This document shows, piece after piece, positions 8,911-17,331 of a stretch of 34,665 bases of DNA. The position numbers were made by a program, and so were the translations under genes. Source of the DNA: Bacillota bacterium. Lineage in GTDB: Bacteria; Bacillota; Limnochordia; Darwinibacteriales; Darwinibacteriaceae. Each line of letters opens with the position of its first letter. The first letter of the stretch is position 1. The stretch covers positions 1-34,665 of the forward strand of contig JAAYRS010000013.1 in NCBI GenBank assembly GCA_012518645.1, given 5' to 3'. Under the pieces are notes generated by a model, which worked only from the letters and a program-made list of their open reading frames with translations, ran no database searches and had not been told where the DNA came from.

Positions 8911-10659
8911 CTAGCTGACACCTTCTATCTCCTCTTCCAGGAGTTGTTTCTGATATAATTCTCGGTACAAACCCTCTGCCCCTACTAATTCCTCGTGGGT
9001 TCCCCGCTGCGTAATTTGCCCTTCTTCAATAACCAAAATTTGATCCGCCCCTTGCAAAGTTGAGATGCGGTGAGCCACCAAAATTACGGTTCTCCCCGGG
9101 AAAACACGGCGGAAATTGCGCAATATTGCCTCTTCTGTTTGGGTATCCACCGCGGAAAGGCTGTCATCCAGAATTAGAATGCGGGGATCTTTAATCAAAG
9201 CCCTAGCAATTGCTAAGCGCTGCTTTTGCCCTCCGGATAAGGTTACCCCCCGTTCCCCCACTACGGTCTCGAATTTTTGAGGGAATTCAATAATATTATC
9301 ATAAACCTGGGCAATCTTGGCATATTCTTCAATTCGTTCCTGGCTGCAGTTTGTAGCTGCAAAATCAATATTTTCCCTAATGGTGCTGGAAAACAAAAAG
9401 CTGTCCTGAGGTACATAACCAATGCTTTCCCGCAGGACCTCCACAGGTATTTCTTTAATATCCTTTCCGTCAATTAAAAGCATGCCCTGTTCCACATCAT
9501 AGAGGCGCAAAAGTAAATTCAACAAAGTGGTTTTCCCGGAACCGGTCCGGCCCAGGATGCCGATGACCTGACCCGCTTCGATTTTTGCGTTGATTTTTTT
9601 CAGTACAGGTTTATCTGCCCCGGGATATGCGAAGGATAGATCTTTAAACTCAAGTTCACCGCTGATGGTTGTAACCAAAGCATCCGCTTGGTCTTTAATC
9701 TCCGAATGCTGGTTAAAAATATCATTAAGCCTGTCCATAGAGGCTTTACCGCGCTGAATCATGTTCATAACCCAGCCAATGGCCATCACGGGCCAGGTAA
9801 GCATACCCAAATAACTGTTAAAAGCTACAAAATCACCGATTGTAATAGAGCCTTCCAGAACTAAGATACTGCCGTAACCGAGGACGATTATAAAGCTTAG
9901 GGCAGCTAAATAACCAATCAGAGGGTGAAATAAACCCCAGATTCTAACCAAGTGCATGTTCTTTTCCACATTAAGCTCATTCACTTCCCGAAAGCGTTCC
10001 ACTTCTGCCTTTTCTTGGGCGAATCCCTTGACAACCCTAATCCCGGCAAAATTTTCCTGGCAGCGATCAGACATAGAGGCAAACGCCTCCTGGACCTGCC
10101 GGAAACGGCCATGGATAATGCGGCCAAAACCAATGCCGATGCCAACCATGATCGGTAAAGGCAGCAGTGCGGCCAAGGTCAGCTTGGGACTGATGGTCCT
10201 GACCATCATCAAAATAATTATTGAAGTTAAAAAAAGTGCGTCGATAGAAAAGACGATACCCGGTCCCAAGGCCATGCGCACAGCCCGAATGTCATTCGTG
10301 GCATGGGCCATCAAATCACCGGTTTTGTGGCGGTTAAAAAATTCGGTAGAAAGGGTCTGCAAATGAGCAAAGAGCATGTTGCGCAAAGTGTATTCCATTT
10401 TTCGGGCTGAGCCCATCACGTTAATGCGCCAGATATAGCGAAAACCGGCAATGATCAAAGATAGGCCGATAAAAAGCCCTAAAAACACAAAAAGCTCTTT
10501 TCTTGCTACATGGCCCTCAGCAATCAAATTGGTGAAGTTGCCCATCAGTTTTGGAATAACAAGCTGGGCGGAGTTAACCAAGAGCAAAGCGGCGATACCC
10601 AGGGCATAGTAGCGCTTATGCTCCTGAAAAAAACCTTTCAAACGAAAGAAACTTCTAAT
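8911..10659 (-). CDS. ABC exporter half-transporter (TM + NBD), BmrC/YheI-like partner; start codon uncertain (possible ATT at 10659; ORF track start is TTG 10731)
   Basis: Walker A GRTGSGKT, LSGGQKQRLAIARAL, degenerate-type ILDDSLSAVDTQTE. SD AAGGGAGGG precedes ATT at 10659 by 6 nt. Confidence 0.9.
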   Translation of the reverse strand: MRSFFRLKGFFQEHKRYYALGIAALLLVNSAQLVIPKLMGNFTNLIAEGHVARKELFVFLGLFIGLSLIIAGFRYIWRINVMGSARKMEYTLRNMLFAHLQTLSTEFFNRHKTGDLMAHATNDIRAVRMALGPGIVFSIDALFLTSIIILMMVRTISPKLTLAALLPLPIMVGIGIGFGRIIHGRFRQVQEAFASMSDRCQENFAGIRVVKGFAQEKAEVERFREVNELNVEKNMHLVRIWGLFHPLIGYLAALSFIIVLGYGSILVLEGSITIGDFVAFNSYLGMLTWPVMAIGWVMNMIQRGKASMDRLNDIFNQHSEIKDQADALVTTISGELEFKDLSFAYPGADKPVLKKINAKIEAGQVIGILGRTGSGKTTLLNLLLRLYDVEQGMLLIDGKDIKEIPVEVLRESIGYVPQDSFLFSSTIRENIDFAATNCSQERIEEYAKIAQVYDNIIEFPQKFETVVGERGVTLSGGQKQRLAIARALIKDPRILILDDSLSAVDTQTEEAILRNFRRVFPGRTVILVAHRISTLQGADQILVIEEGQITQRGTHEELVGAEGLYRELYQKQLLEEEIEGVS

Positions 10660-10696
10660 AGTATTCCCTCCCTTGTAAACAATCCCTACCTTTTTA

Positions 10697-10725
10697 AGTA
10701 TGGACTTTTCCCAAAAAAGAATCAA
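10697..10725 (-). promoter_or_regulatory. Possible promoter for the ABC exporter pair
   Basis: TTGATT - 17 nt - CATACT on -, just upstream of the SD. Confidence 0.3.
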
Positions 10726-10955
10726 GTCCAAGTTTTTTCCCGACCCTTCAGTCTCCCTTTAACCGCGGTAGTCTTCTGAAGAGGCTTAAGGCGCCTTATT
10801 GTCTTTTCGCCCTTAATAATCCTCGGCAAAAATAAAGGAGACAAGCTAGGCTAGGACAAATCCGCTGCAAGCCGCATAAAAAGTGAATAATAAAACCTAA
10901 AAATCCCTTGGGCTTGTCTTTTAGATGCAGCCCTCCTACAAGGCCTTCCTGCACC

Positions 10956-11933
10956 CTAGCTGATGGCTACAGGCCTTTTCACACGAGCTGACTCGTAGGC
11001 TGCCAAGGCCACCTTTAGGGCCTGCAAACCATCATAGCCGCTGATGCTAGCCTGGCGGCCGGATGCCACCATCTCCACAAAATCTTGAATTAACCCCAGG
11101 TCCATATCCTCGGCAAAGGACTGTTCCATAACTTTGTTTTCCTGATCGTTATAAACTAAAAAGTTCTGGGCAAAAGCATCCAAGTAAAGCTGGCCTGCGC
11201 TGCCCACCATCTTTAAAGTTACATCCCCCCAGGTAGGGAAAGTGGCCGGCCGGGACCAGCTGGGATCTTGGGTGACAAAAATGCCCCCTTCCATTTCCAG
11301 GCTTAAAAGCCCGCAGTCATCGATACCTAAATTGTAAAGAAGACTGTCAATCTCAGCATAAGCGGAAGTGAATTCCCGGTTTAAAAACCAGCGGAGCAAG
11401 TCCACCACATGCACTGTATGATCTAAGACGGCGCCGCCCCCGGAAAGTTGAGGATCAACAAACCAGCCTCCGGGCATGCGCCCGCGGTTAGTACCGCGGA
11501 TTGCTAAAATATCACCGATTGCTCCTGCGTCAACGATTTCCTTGAGGCGCCGGACAGGAGTATTAAATCTAACGGGAAAGGCAATCTGTAATCTTACTCC
11601 CCCTTCTTGGCAGGCTGTAATCATGGCCTGGGCATCTTCCAGGGTTGTGGCGATGGGCTTTTCGCAAAGAACATCTTTGCCGTGAGCGGCAGCCAATTCA
11701 GTAAAATCCCGATGCCTGCTGTTTTCGGAACAAACGATAACTCCGTCTACTTTTTCTAAAAGTGCTTCCGCCTGGGAAAAGTACTTTGTTTGCATCGTCT
11801 TAGCCCCGGCCCTGCCCCGTTTTTGATCAGGATCATAAATACCCACCAGTTCTGCTTGGGGTAATTTCTTCAAAGCACGCCCATAACTGGAAGCGTGCAG
11901 GTGAGCTATGCTTAAAAACCCTATCCTAACCAT
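10956..11933 (-). CDS. Gfo/Idh/MocA family oxidoreductase
   Basis: N-terminal Rossmann fold; VDGVIVCSENSRHRDFTELAAAHGKDVLCEKPIATTLEDAQAM (EKP motif); GGGAVLDHTVHVVDLLRWF. Confidence 0.93.
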   Translation of the reverse strand: MVRIGFLSIAHLHASSYGRALKKLPQAELVGIYDPDQKRGRAGAKTMQTKYFSQAEALLEKVDGVIVCSENSRHRDFTELAAAHGKDVLCEKPIATTLEDAQAMITACQEGGVRLQIAFPVRFNTPVRRLKEIVDAGAIGDILAIRGTNRGRMPGGWFVDPQLSGGGAVLDHTVHVVDLLRWFLNREFTSAYAEIDSLLYNLGIDDCGLLSLEMEGGIFVTQDPSWSRPATFPTWGDVTLKMVGSAGQLYLDAFAQNFLVYNDQENKVMEQSFAEDMDLGLIQDFVEMVASGRQASISGYDGLQALKVALAAYESARVKRPVAIS

Positions 11934-11943
11934 TTTTCTCCCC

Positions 11944-12933
11944 CTAAAGAGTAATCACTTGACCTGTTTGAGCCGATTTTATTGCCGCCAAAGCAACTTT
12001 TAGACTGGCTAAGGCCTCAGCAGCACTTACCGCCGGGGGCCTATCTTCCCGAATTGCCTTGATCATATCTTCCAGTTCTAAGAAATAAGGGCTTTTAAGG
12101 GCAGGGTTTTCCGGCACCGCCACTGCCGCAGCGGAATTGTTTTCAGCACTAAACCTAATCAGGGGATTTGCTTCCCTGCTGTCGTAGTTAATTAAACCCC
12201 GGTTACCGGCAATTTCTACTTTGGTGTAAAAATCGCCCTCGTAATTGGCCCAGCTTCCTTCCACATGGGCAATAACCCCGTTTTTAAAACGCAGAATGAT
12301 TAACGCGTACTCTAAGCGGGCCGGGGATCTTTCCCTGGTAGTTTTGGCATAAACCCGTTCTACTTCCCCAAAAAGCCAGCGCAAATAATCGAGGTCATGG
12401 ATAGTTAAGTCCAAAATCACCCCGCCGCTGAGCTCAAAATCACTGAACCAATCTTGCCATCCCCGGGGAAACCGGGCTCCGCCCCGAAAAGTGCGAACAA
12501 CCGCCGCTTGTCCTATTTCACCTGCTAAAACACTATTTCTTATCCCAAGATATTGGGGCATAAACCGAACTACATGGCCAATCCCAATTTTACCCGGATA
12601 GCCGCGGGCCAAATCTAAAATCTGTTCCCCTTCTTCCCAGGTGCGGGCCAAGGGTTTTTCACAAAAAATATGTTTTCGGGCCTTTAGAGCTTCTTGAAAA
12701 ACTGCTGAGTGGAGATAAGTGGGAACACAGATGTCGACCAGATCAAGGGCCTCGATCCCCAGGAGATCTTGAGCCCCGGCAAAGGTGTCTACACCCAAGT
12801 CCTGCTCCGCTTGGGCCCGGCGCTGCGGATCGGGTTCCGCCACCCCGATTAGCCTAACCCCTTCCATTTCTTGAAAAGCCTTACTGTGCACCCGCCCCAT
12901 TGTTCCGTAGCCTACTACCCCTGCTTTGATCAA
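11944..12933 (-). CDS. Gfo/Idh/MocA family oxidoreductase (paralog)
   Basis: KAGVVGYGTMGRVHSKAF; HIFCEKPLARTWEEGEQIL; SGGVILDLTIHDLDYLRWLFGEV. Confidence 0.93.
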   Translation of the reverse strand: MIKAGVVGYGTMGRVHSKAFQEMEGVRLIGVAEPDPQRRAQAEQDLGVDTFAGAQDLLGIEALDLVDICVPTYLHSAVFQEALKARKHIFCEKPLARTWEEGEQILDLARGYPGKIGIGHVVRFMPQYLGIRNSVLAGEIGQAAVVRTFRGGARFPRGWQDWFSDFELSGGVILDLTIHDLDYLRWLFGEVERVYAKTTRERSPARLEYALIILRFKNGVIAHVEGSWANYEGDFYTKVEIAGNRGLINYDSREANPLIRFSAENNSAAAVAVPENPALKSPYFLELEDMIKAIREDRPPAVSAAEALASLKVALAAIKSAQTGQVITL

Positions 12934-12984
12934 GAAAAATCACCTCGCCTTAAAACTACCACTACTAAATTCGTGAACCGCCCC

Positions 12985-13788
12985 TTATTCCCTGCCCCCG
13001 GTTGCTTTTTCTTCCAGAAAAGTGACTCCGTAATAAAGTATTACAGAAACTGCAGAAAGCAATAAAATACTGGCCATAACCAAAGACATATTAAAGACCT
13101 GGCCCCCATAGACGATTAAATAGCCCAGTCCCGCTTTGGATGCTAAAAATTCTCCAACGATAGTGCCCACCAGGGATAAACCTACGTTTACCTTTAAAGC
13201 GGCAATCATAGTGGGGACACTGGCGGGAATCACAACTTTTCGCAAAACCTGGCTTTTGGTAGCCCCGAAGGTACGCACCAGTTTAATCTGGTTGGGATCA
13301 ACTTCCTGAAAGCCTGTATGCATCATCATGATCGCTACTATTACGGAAATGGAAACAGACATAGCGATCACAGCTGTAATGGTGGTGCCCAGCCAAACTA
13401 CAAAGATAGGGCCTAAAGCGACTTTGGGGACACTGTTTAAAATCACGATGTAGGGATCTAAAACCCGAGAGAAAAACTTTGACCACCAAAGCACCACAGC
13501 CAAGATAATGCCTAAAAGAGTACCTGCGGTAAATCCCAGTACCGTCTCGCTTACAGTCCAGGAAAGATGTTTCCACAAATCCCCTTCCCCCGCCAAGCGC
13601 ACTAAGGCGGCCCAAACTTTGGTTGGCTGGGAAAAGATAAAGGCGTTAATCCAGCCTTTACTGGCGGCTAATTCCCAAAAAAGGAAAAAACCGGCCAAGA
13701 GCAGCACTTGAACCACCCGTATCAAAAATCCTTGCCGACGCAGCTGACGTAAATATTGTTGGTGTTCCCCGGAAGTATTATTCAGCAC
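12985..13788 (-). CDS. ABC transporter permease, NitT/TauT (SsuC) type
   Basis: ILNSVPKVALGPIFVVWLGTTITAVIAMSVSISVIVAIMMMHTGFQEVDP and FGATKSQVLRKVVIPASVPTMIAALKVNVGLSLVGTIVGEFLASKAGLGYLI. Confidence 0.92.
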   Translation of the reverse strand: MLNNTSGEHQQYLRQLRRQGFLIRVVQVLLLAGFFLFWELAASKGWINAFIFSQPTKVWAALVRLAGEGDLWKHLSWTVSETVLGFTAGTLLGIILAVVLWWSKFFSRVLDPYIVILNSVPKVALGPIFVVWLGTTITAVIAMSVSISVIVAIMMMHTGFQEVDPNQIKLVRTFGATKSQVLRKVVIPASVPTMIAALKVNVGLSLVGTIVGEFLASKAGLGYLIVYGGQVFNMSLVMASILLLSAVSVILYYGVTFLEEKATGGRE

Positions 13789-14545
13789 CGGCGTTCAACT
13801 CCTTCCAAATTGCTGTAAAATATTCCCGAAATTGGGGCTCTTCCCGTGTTTGAAGGGGGCTAAGCCCCTGATCGCACATTTCAATTTCATGCACACTTTT
13901 AATAGTCCCGGGCCTAGGGGTCATCACCACAACGCGGTTGGCCATGCTTACCGCTTCCGGGATATCGTGGGTAACCATGATCACTGTTTTCTTCTGCTCT
14001 TTTAAAATTTTAACCACTTCTTCTCCCACAGAAAGCCTGTTTTGATAATCCAGGGCGGAAAAGGGTTCATCCAATAAAAGCACATCGGGATGGGTGGCCA
14101 AAGTCCTGATTAAAGCAACTCTTTGCCGCATCCCGCCGCTTAATTGGGGGGGATAATGGTGCTCAAAGCCGCCGAGTCCATAAGTACGGAGCATTTCTTT
14201 TACTTCTTGCACGCTTTGAGCAGTTTTTTCCCCTCGGATTTCCAAACCTAAAAGAGCATTATCTAAAATTGTGCGCCACTCGAAAAGATAATCCTGCTGC
14301 AGCATATATCCGACCTTTTTTGCCGTTCCGCTTACTTTGATGCCGTCAACTAACACTTGGCCCCGGCTGGGTTTAATTAACCCGCTGATTAAGGAAAGGA
14401 GGGTGCTTTTTCCGCAGCCGCTTTGGCCCACTATACTTACGAACTCCAGATCCTCAATTCTTAAATTGACATTTTCTATGGCAGCAATTTCTCCGCCTAA
14501 CGTCTGGTAATTTAAACTCACATCGATTAGCTCAACTTTGGCCAC
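13778..14545 (-). CDS. ABC transporter ATP-binding protein, NitT/TauT type
   Basis: Walker A GQSGCGKST; LSGGMRQRVALIRTLATHPDVLLLDEPFSALD. Probable GTG start (VAKVELIDVSL) at 14545; the longer ORF overlaps the upstream gene. Confidence 0.92.
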   Translation of the reverse strand: MAKVELIDVSLNYQTLGGEIAAIENVNLRIEDLEFVSIVGQSGCGKSTLLSLISGLIKPSRGQVLVDGIKVSGTAKKVGYMLQQDYLFEWRTILDNALLGLEIRGEKTAQSVQEVKEMLRTYGLGGFEHHYPPQLSGGMRQRVALIRTLATHPDVLLLDEPFSALDYQNRLSVGEEVVKILKEQKKTVIMVTHDIPEAVSMANRVVVMTPRPGTIKSVHEIEMCDQGLSPLQTREEPQFREYFTAIWKELNAGAE

Positions 14546-14567
14546 AAAAGCCCCTCCTTCCAAAAGT

Positions 14568-15575
14568 CTATTGCTGCAGTTCATCCACCACGGTTTGAGC
14601 AATAGCGGTGTCCATAAGCAGTGAAAAGGGCACCATTTCTTCCAGTTCCCCCGCTTCAATCATTACTTCCTGCAGGTGTAAAAAATGGCCCTCGGAAATA
14701 ACTGGGGTGGGAGGCCAGGCATCGATGGACTGATATAAGCGCATACTATCCGCTAAAATATCCAGATCAATCAAGGGGAAAAAGGGAGCGATCACTTCAG
14801 CTACCTCTTCGGCACTATGGCTATAGACCCAGAGCTGCCCTTGATGGAACGCTCTGGTGAAACGGAGAAACATTTCGGGGTTTTGCTCAAAATTGCTCTT
14901 GCGGGCATGATAGACAGTATAGGTTAAAGGCCCCGCTTCGGCCCCGATAGAGGCCACGATTTTACCCCTGCCCCTTGCTTCGATTTCGCTCATGGCCGGC
15001 TCAAATTGGGCAATGTAATCTCCTAACCCGGCTTCAAAGGCCCCTACTGCCGCCTCAAAAGCTAAACCGGTGATGATCTTCACATCTTCAAAGGGCCGAA
15101 TCCCGTGTTTTTTCAAAACCCATTCTAAAGCCATCTGAGGTACACCGCCGATGCGGGCCCCGACGATAGTTTTACCCCGGACATTATCCCATTGAAAATC
15201 CTCTTCCACATCCCGGGTGACAAAAAAGGAACCGTCCCTTGCCGTTAACTGGGCAAAACCAATTAGATGGTCCTCGGCACCCTGCTGGTAAATGTAAACT
15301 GTTGCCTCCGGACCGAAAAACCCTATGTCCACAGCTCCTGAAATTACAGCCGCAGCCCCTTTGTCGGCACCCCAGGCGGTGCCGAGTTCGACTTGTAAGC
15401 CTTCCTCTTCAAAAAACCCTTTAGCCAAGGCCACATAATGAGGGGCATAAAAAACTGAGCGAACCACTTCCGTTAAACGCACGACCTCTAATTTTTGCGC
15501 GGAAGCGCTGGTCCCTAATAAAACCGCTACAATTACCACCGCCAAACTTAAAACAAACCAAGCTTTTTTAGACAA
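14568..15575 (-). CDS. ABC transporter substrate-binding protein, NitT/TauT (NMT1/THI5-like)
   Basis: Signal peptide, then LTEVVRSVFYAPHYVALAKGFFEEEGLQVELGTAWGADKGAAAVISGAVDIGFFGPEATVYI. Confidence 0.92.
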   Translation of the reverse strand: MSKKAWFVLSLAVVIVAVLLGTSASAQKLEVVRLTEVVRSVFYAPHYVALAKGFFEEEGLQVELGTAWGADKGAAAVISGAVDIGFFGPEATVYIYQQGAEDHLIGFAQLTARDGSFFVTRDVEEDFQWDNVRGKTIVGARIGGVPQMALEWVLKKHGIRPFEDVKIITGLAFEAAVGAFEAGLGDYIAQFEPAMSEIEARGRGKIVASIGAEAGPLTYTVYHARKSNFEQNPEMFLRFTRAFHQGQLWVYSHSAEEVAEVIAPFFPLIDLDILADSMRLYQSIDAWPPTPVISEGHFLHLQEVMIEAGELEEMVPFSLLMDTAIAQTVVDELQQ

Positions 15576-15685
15576 CTAAATTCCTCCCTTCGTTACCTTG
15601 TATTCTATTCTGTTCCTGAGAAGGTGTGCTCCCAAGCGGGATATAAGTGCTAAGAAAGATCCCCGGCCCATGGTTTACTTTCAAC

Positions 15686-15714
15686 AAAAAAACCGCCTCC
15701 TGCATAAAGGCGGT
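15686..15714 (-). terminator. Intrinsic terminator in the leader of the ABC transporter operon
   Basis: ACCGCCT-loop-AGGCGGT followed by T7 on -, ~110 nt upstream of the SBP start codon. Confidence 0.8.
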
Positions 15715-16020
15715 CCACCTATTAAATACTGGTATTTTTCTTAACTCTCAACAATCTTGCCAACAGCTATTGGTTCCGTCACCTGATTTTACTCTCATCT
15801 TGGGCCGCGGTCTCGCCGAGGAGGCGGATTTCCCGGTCCAAATCTAAATCGCCAGTTGACGCTGAGAGATTTAATCCCGCTCCGGTCGAGATTGTTCCCC
15901 GCGGCTTCTGCGGGCACCTGGTTTTGCCCTCTTCATCTACCCTTTCCAAAAAGTATTCCCGTTACCACCCTCTCGCCGCTTTTCAAGTATTTTTTGAACT
16001 GGTGATCCTAATTTACGATC
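15686..16020 (-). ncRNA. Unidentified structured leader RNA / candidate cis-regulatory element
   Basis: ORF-poor on -; several nested inverted repeats (CCCGC/GCGGG; GGAG..GGATT/AATCC..CTCC enclosing AAATCT/AGATTT; CCAA/TTGG; AAATAC/GTATTT) ending in a terminator. Confidence 0.5.
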
Positions 16021-16030
16021 CTTGAGGCAA

Positions 16031-16065
16031 GAATAAGAGCGGGCCGAATCGGCCCGCTCTTATTC
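16031..16065. terminator. Terminator-like hairpin after serC
   Basis: Perfect 16-bp stem GAATAAGAGCGGGCCG/CGGCCCGCTCTTATTC just downstream of the serC stop. Confidence 0.7.
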
Positions 16066-16071
16066 TCCCTG

Positions 16072-17151
16072 TTAGTTTTTCTGTTTAAAAGCCAGCATAA
16101 AGTCACGCAGAGCTTCGCAAGCGGCTAAGGGCACGGCATTATAGATTGAAGCCCGGCAGCCCCCGACCAGCCGGTGGCCTTTAAGGCCGACAAAACCGGC
16201 AGCAGCAGCTTCTTGCAGGAACTCACCTTCCAGCTCTTGAGAAGGCAAATTGAAACTGATGTTCATGACCGAACGGCTTTCTTTGCGGGCATGACCTTGA
16301 TAAAACCCATTGCTTTGGTCAATGGTTGCATATAACATTTCCGCTTTGGCCTGGTTTTCGCTTTGAATAGCTTTTACTCCGCCTGATTTTTCCACCCACT
16401 CCAAGACCTTACCGAGCATGTAGATGGCAAAAGTGGGCGGAGTGTTGAAAAGGGAATTGCTTTGGGCATGGGTTGAGTATTGGAGCATAGTGGGCAGATT
16501 TTCCTTTGCCTGCAGCAGCCTTTCCTTGGCAATCACTACGGTAACCCCGGCAGGTCCTAGGTTTTTTTGGGCCCCGGCATAAATTAAGGAAAATTGGTTG
16601 ATATCGATGGGCCGGGATAGGATATCGCTGGACATATCTGCAATTAAGGGCACTTCTTCAGTTTGAGGGAATTGGCGCCATTGGGTGCCGTAAATTGTAT
16701 TGTTGGTAGTAAGATGAAGGTAGGCTTCATCTCCCTCAAGTTTCAGCTCTTCCAGACTGGGAATATAAGAATAACCCGCTTCTTTGCTGCTGGCACCCAC
16801 TTTAACTTTACCAAACCTCTCTGCCTCGGCCAGAGCTTTTTCCGACCAAACACCGGTTAAAATGTAATTGGCGGTTTGTTCCGCACTTAATAAGTTCTGA
16901 GGCACCATGGCAAATTGCAGACTGGCTCCCCCCTGTAAGAAAAGAATACGGTAGTCTGGAGGGATTTCCATAAGCCGGCGCAAAGACTCCTGCACCTCGT
17001 TATGGAGCTGATCGTACTCTTTGCTTCTGTGGCTTATTTCTAAAACGGACATACCCGTACCTTTAAAGTCCAGGAACTCAGCCTGGGCTTCTTCCAAAAC
17101 CGGAAGGGGCAGTGCCGCCGGCCCGGCGTTAAAATTAAAAGCTCTTTTCAT
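16072..17151 (-). CDS. serC: Phosphoserine aminotransferase
   Basis: MKRAFNFNAGPAALPLPVLEEAQAEFLDFKGTGMSVLEISHRS; FLQGGASLQFAMVPQNLL; YAGAQKNLGPAGVTVVI; RLVGGCRASIYNAVP. Confidence 0.97.
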   Translation of the reverse strand: MKRAFNFNAGPAALPLPVLEEAQAEFLDFKGTGMSVLEISHRSKEYDQLHNEVQESLRRLMEIPPDYRILFLQGGASLQFAMVPQNLLSAEQTANYILTGVWSEKALAEAERFGKVKVGASSKEAGYSYIPSLEELKLEGDEAYLHLTTNNTIYGTQWRQFPQTEEVPLIADMSSDILSRPIDINQFSLIYAGAQKNLGPAGVTVVIAKERLLQAKENLPTMLQYSTHAQSNSLFNTPPTFAIYMLGKVLEWVEKSGGVKAIQSENQAKAEMLYATIDQSNGFYQGHARKESRSVMNISFNLPSQELEGEFLQEAAAAGFVGLKGHRLVGGCRASIYNAVPLAACEALRDFMLAFKQKN

Positions 17152-17212
17152 GGCTAAACAGCCTCCTTTTATAGTATTCCTTGTCCCCCATCTTATCACA
17201 GATTTCCCCCGG

Positions 17213-17240
17213 GGCGAAAGCCCGGGCCCCGGCCCGGGCT
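17213..17240. repeat. GC-rich palindrome cluster in the serC/serA divergent intergenic region
   Basis: Three CCCGGG cores; AGCCCGGGCC-CC-GGCCCGGGCT has 10-bp arms. Confidence 0.6.
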
Positions 17241-17331
17241 AAAATACCTTCTTCTTCTATTTCCTGCCCAATTTATGATATAGTGGATACTAGTAAGAAA
17301 AATCAAGGAAAAACAAAGAGGGTGGATTCTA

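Noticed and set aside
15647-15847. 66-aa + ORF in the structured intergenic region
   Set aside because: Overlaps an intrinsic terminator and inverted repeats; no SD or protein motif.
15686-15990. Calling the serC-downstream leader a T-box
   Set aside because: AGGTGGACCGCC is close to, but one base short of, the T-box consensus, and no Stem I or specifier features were recognised. AGGGTGGTAACGGG at the other end is in the wrong position.
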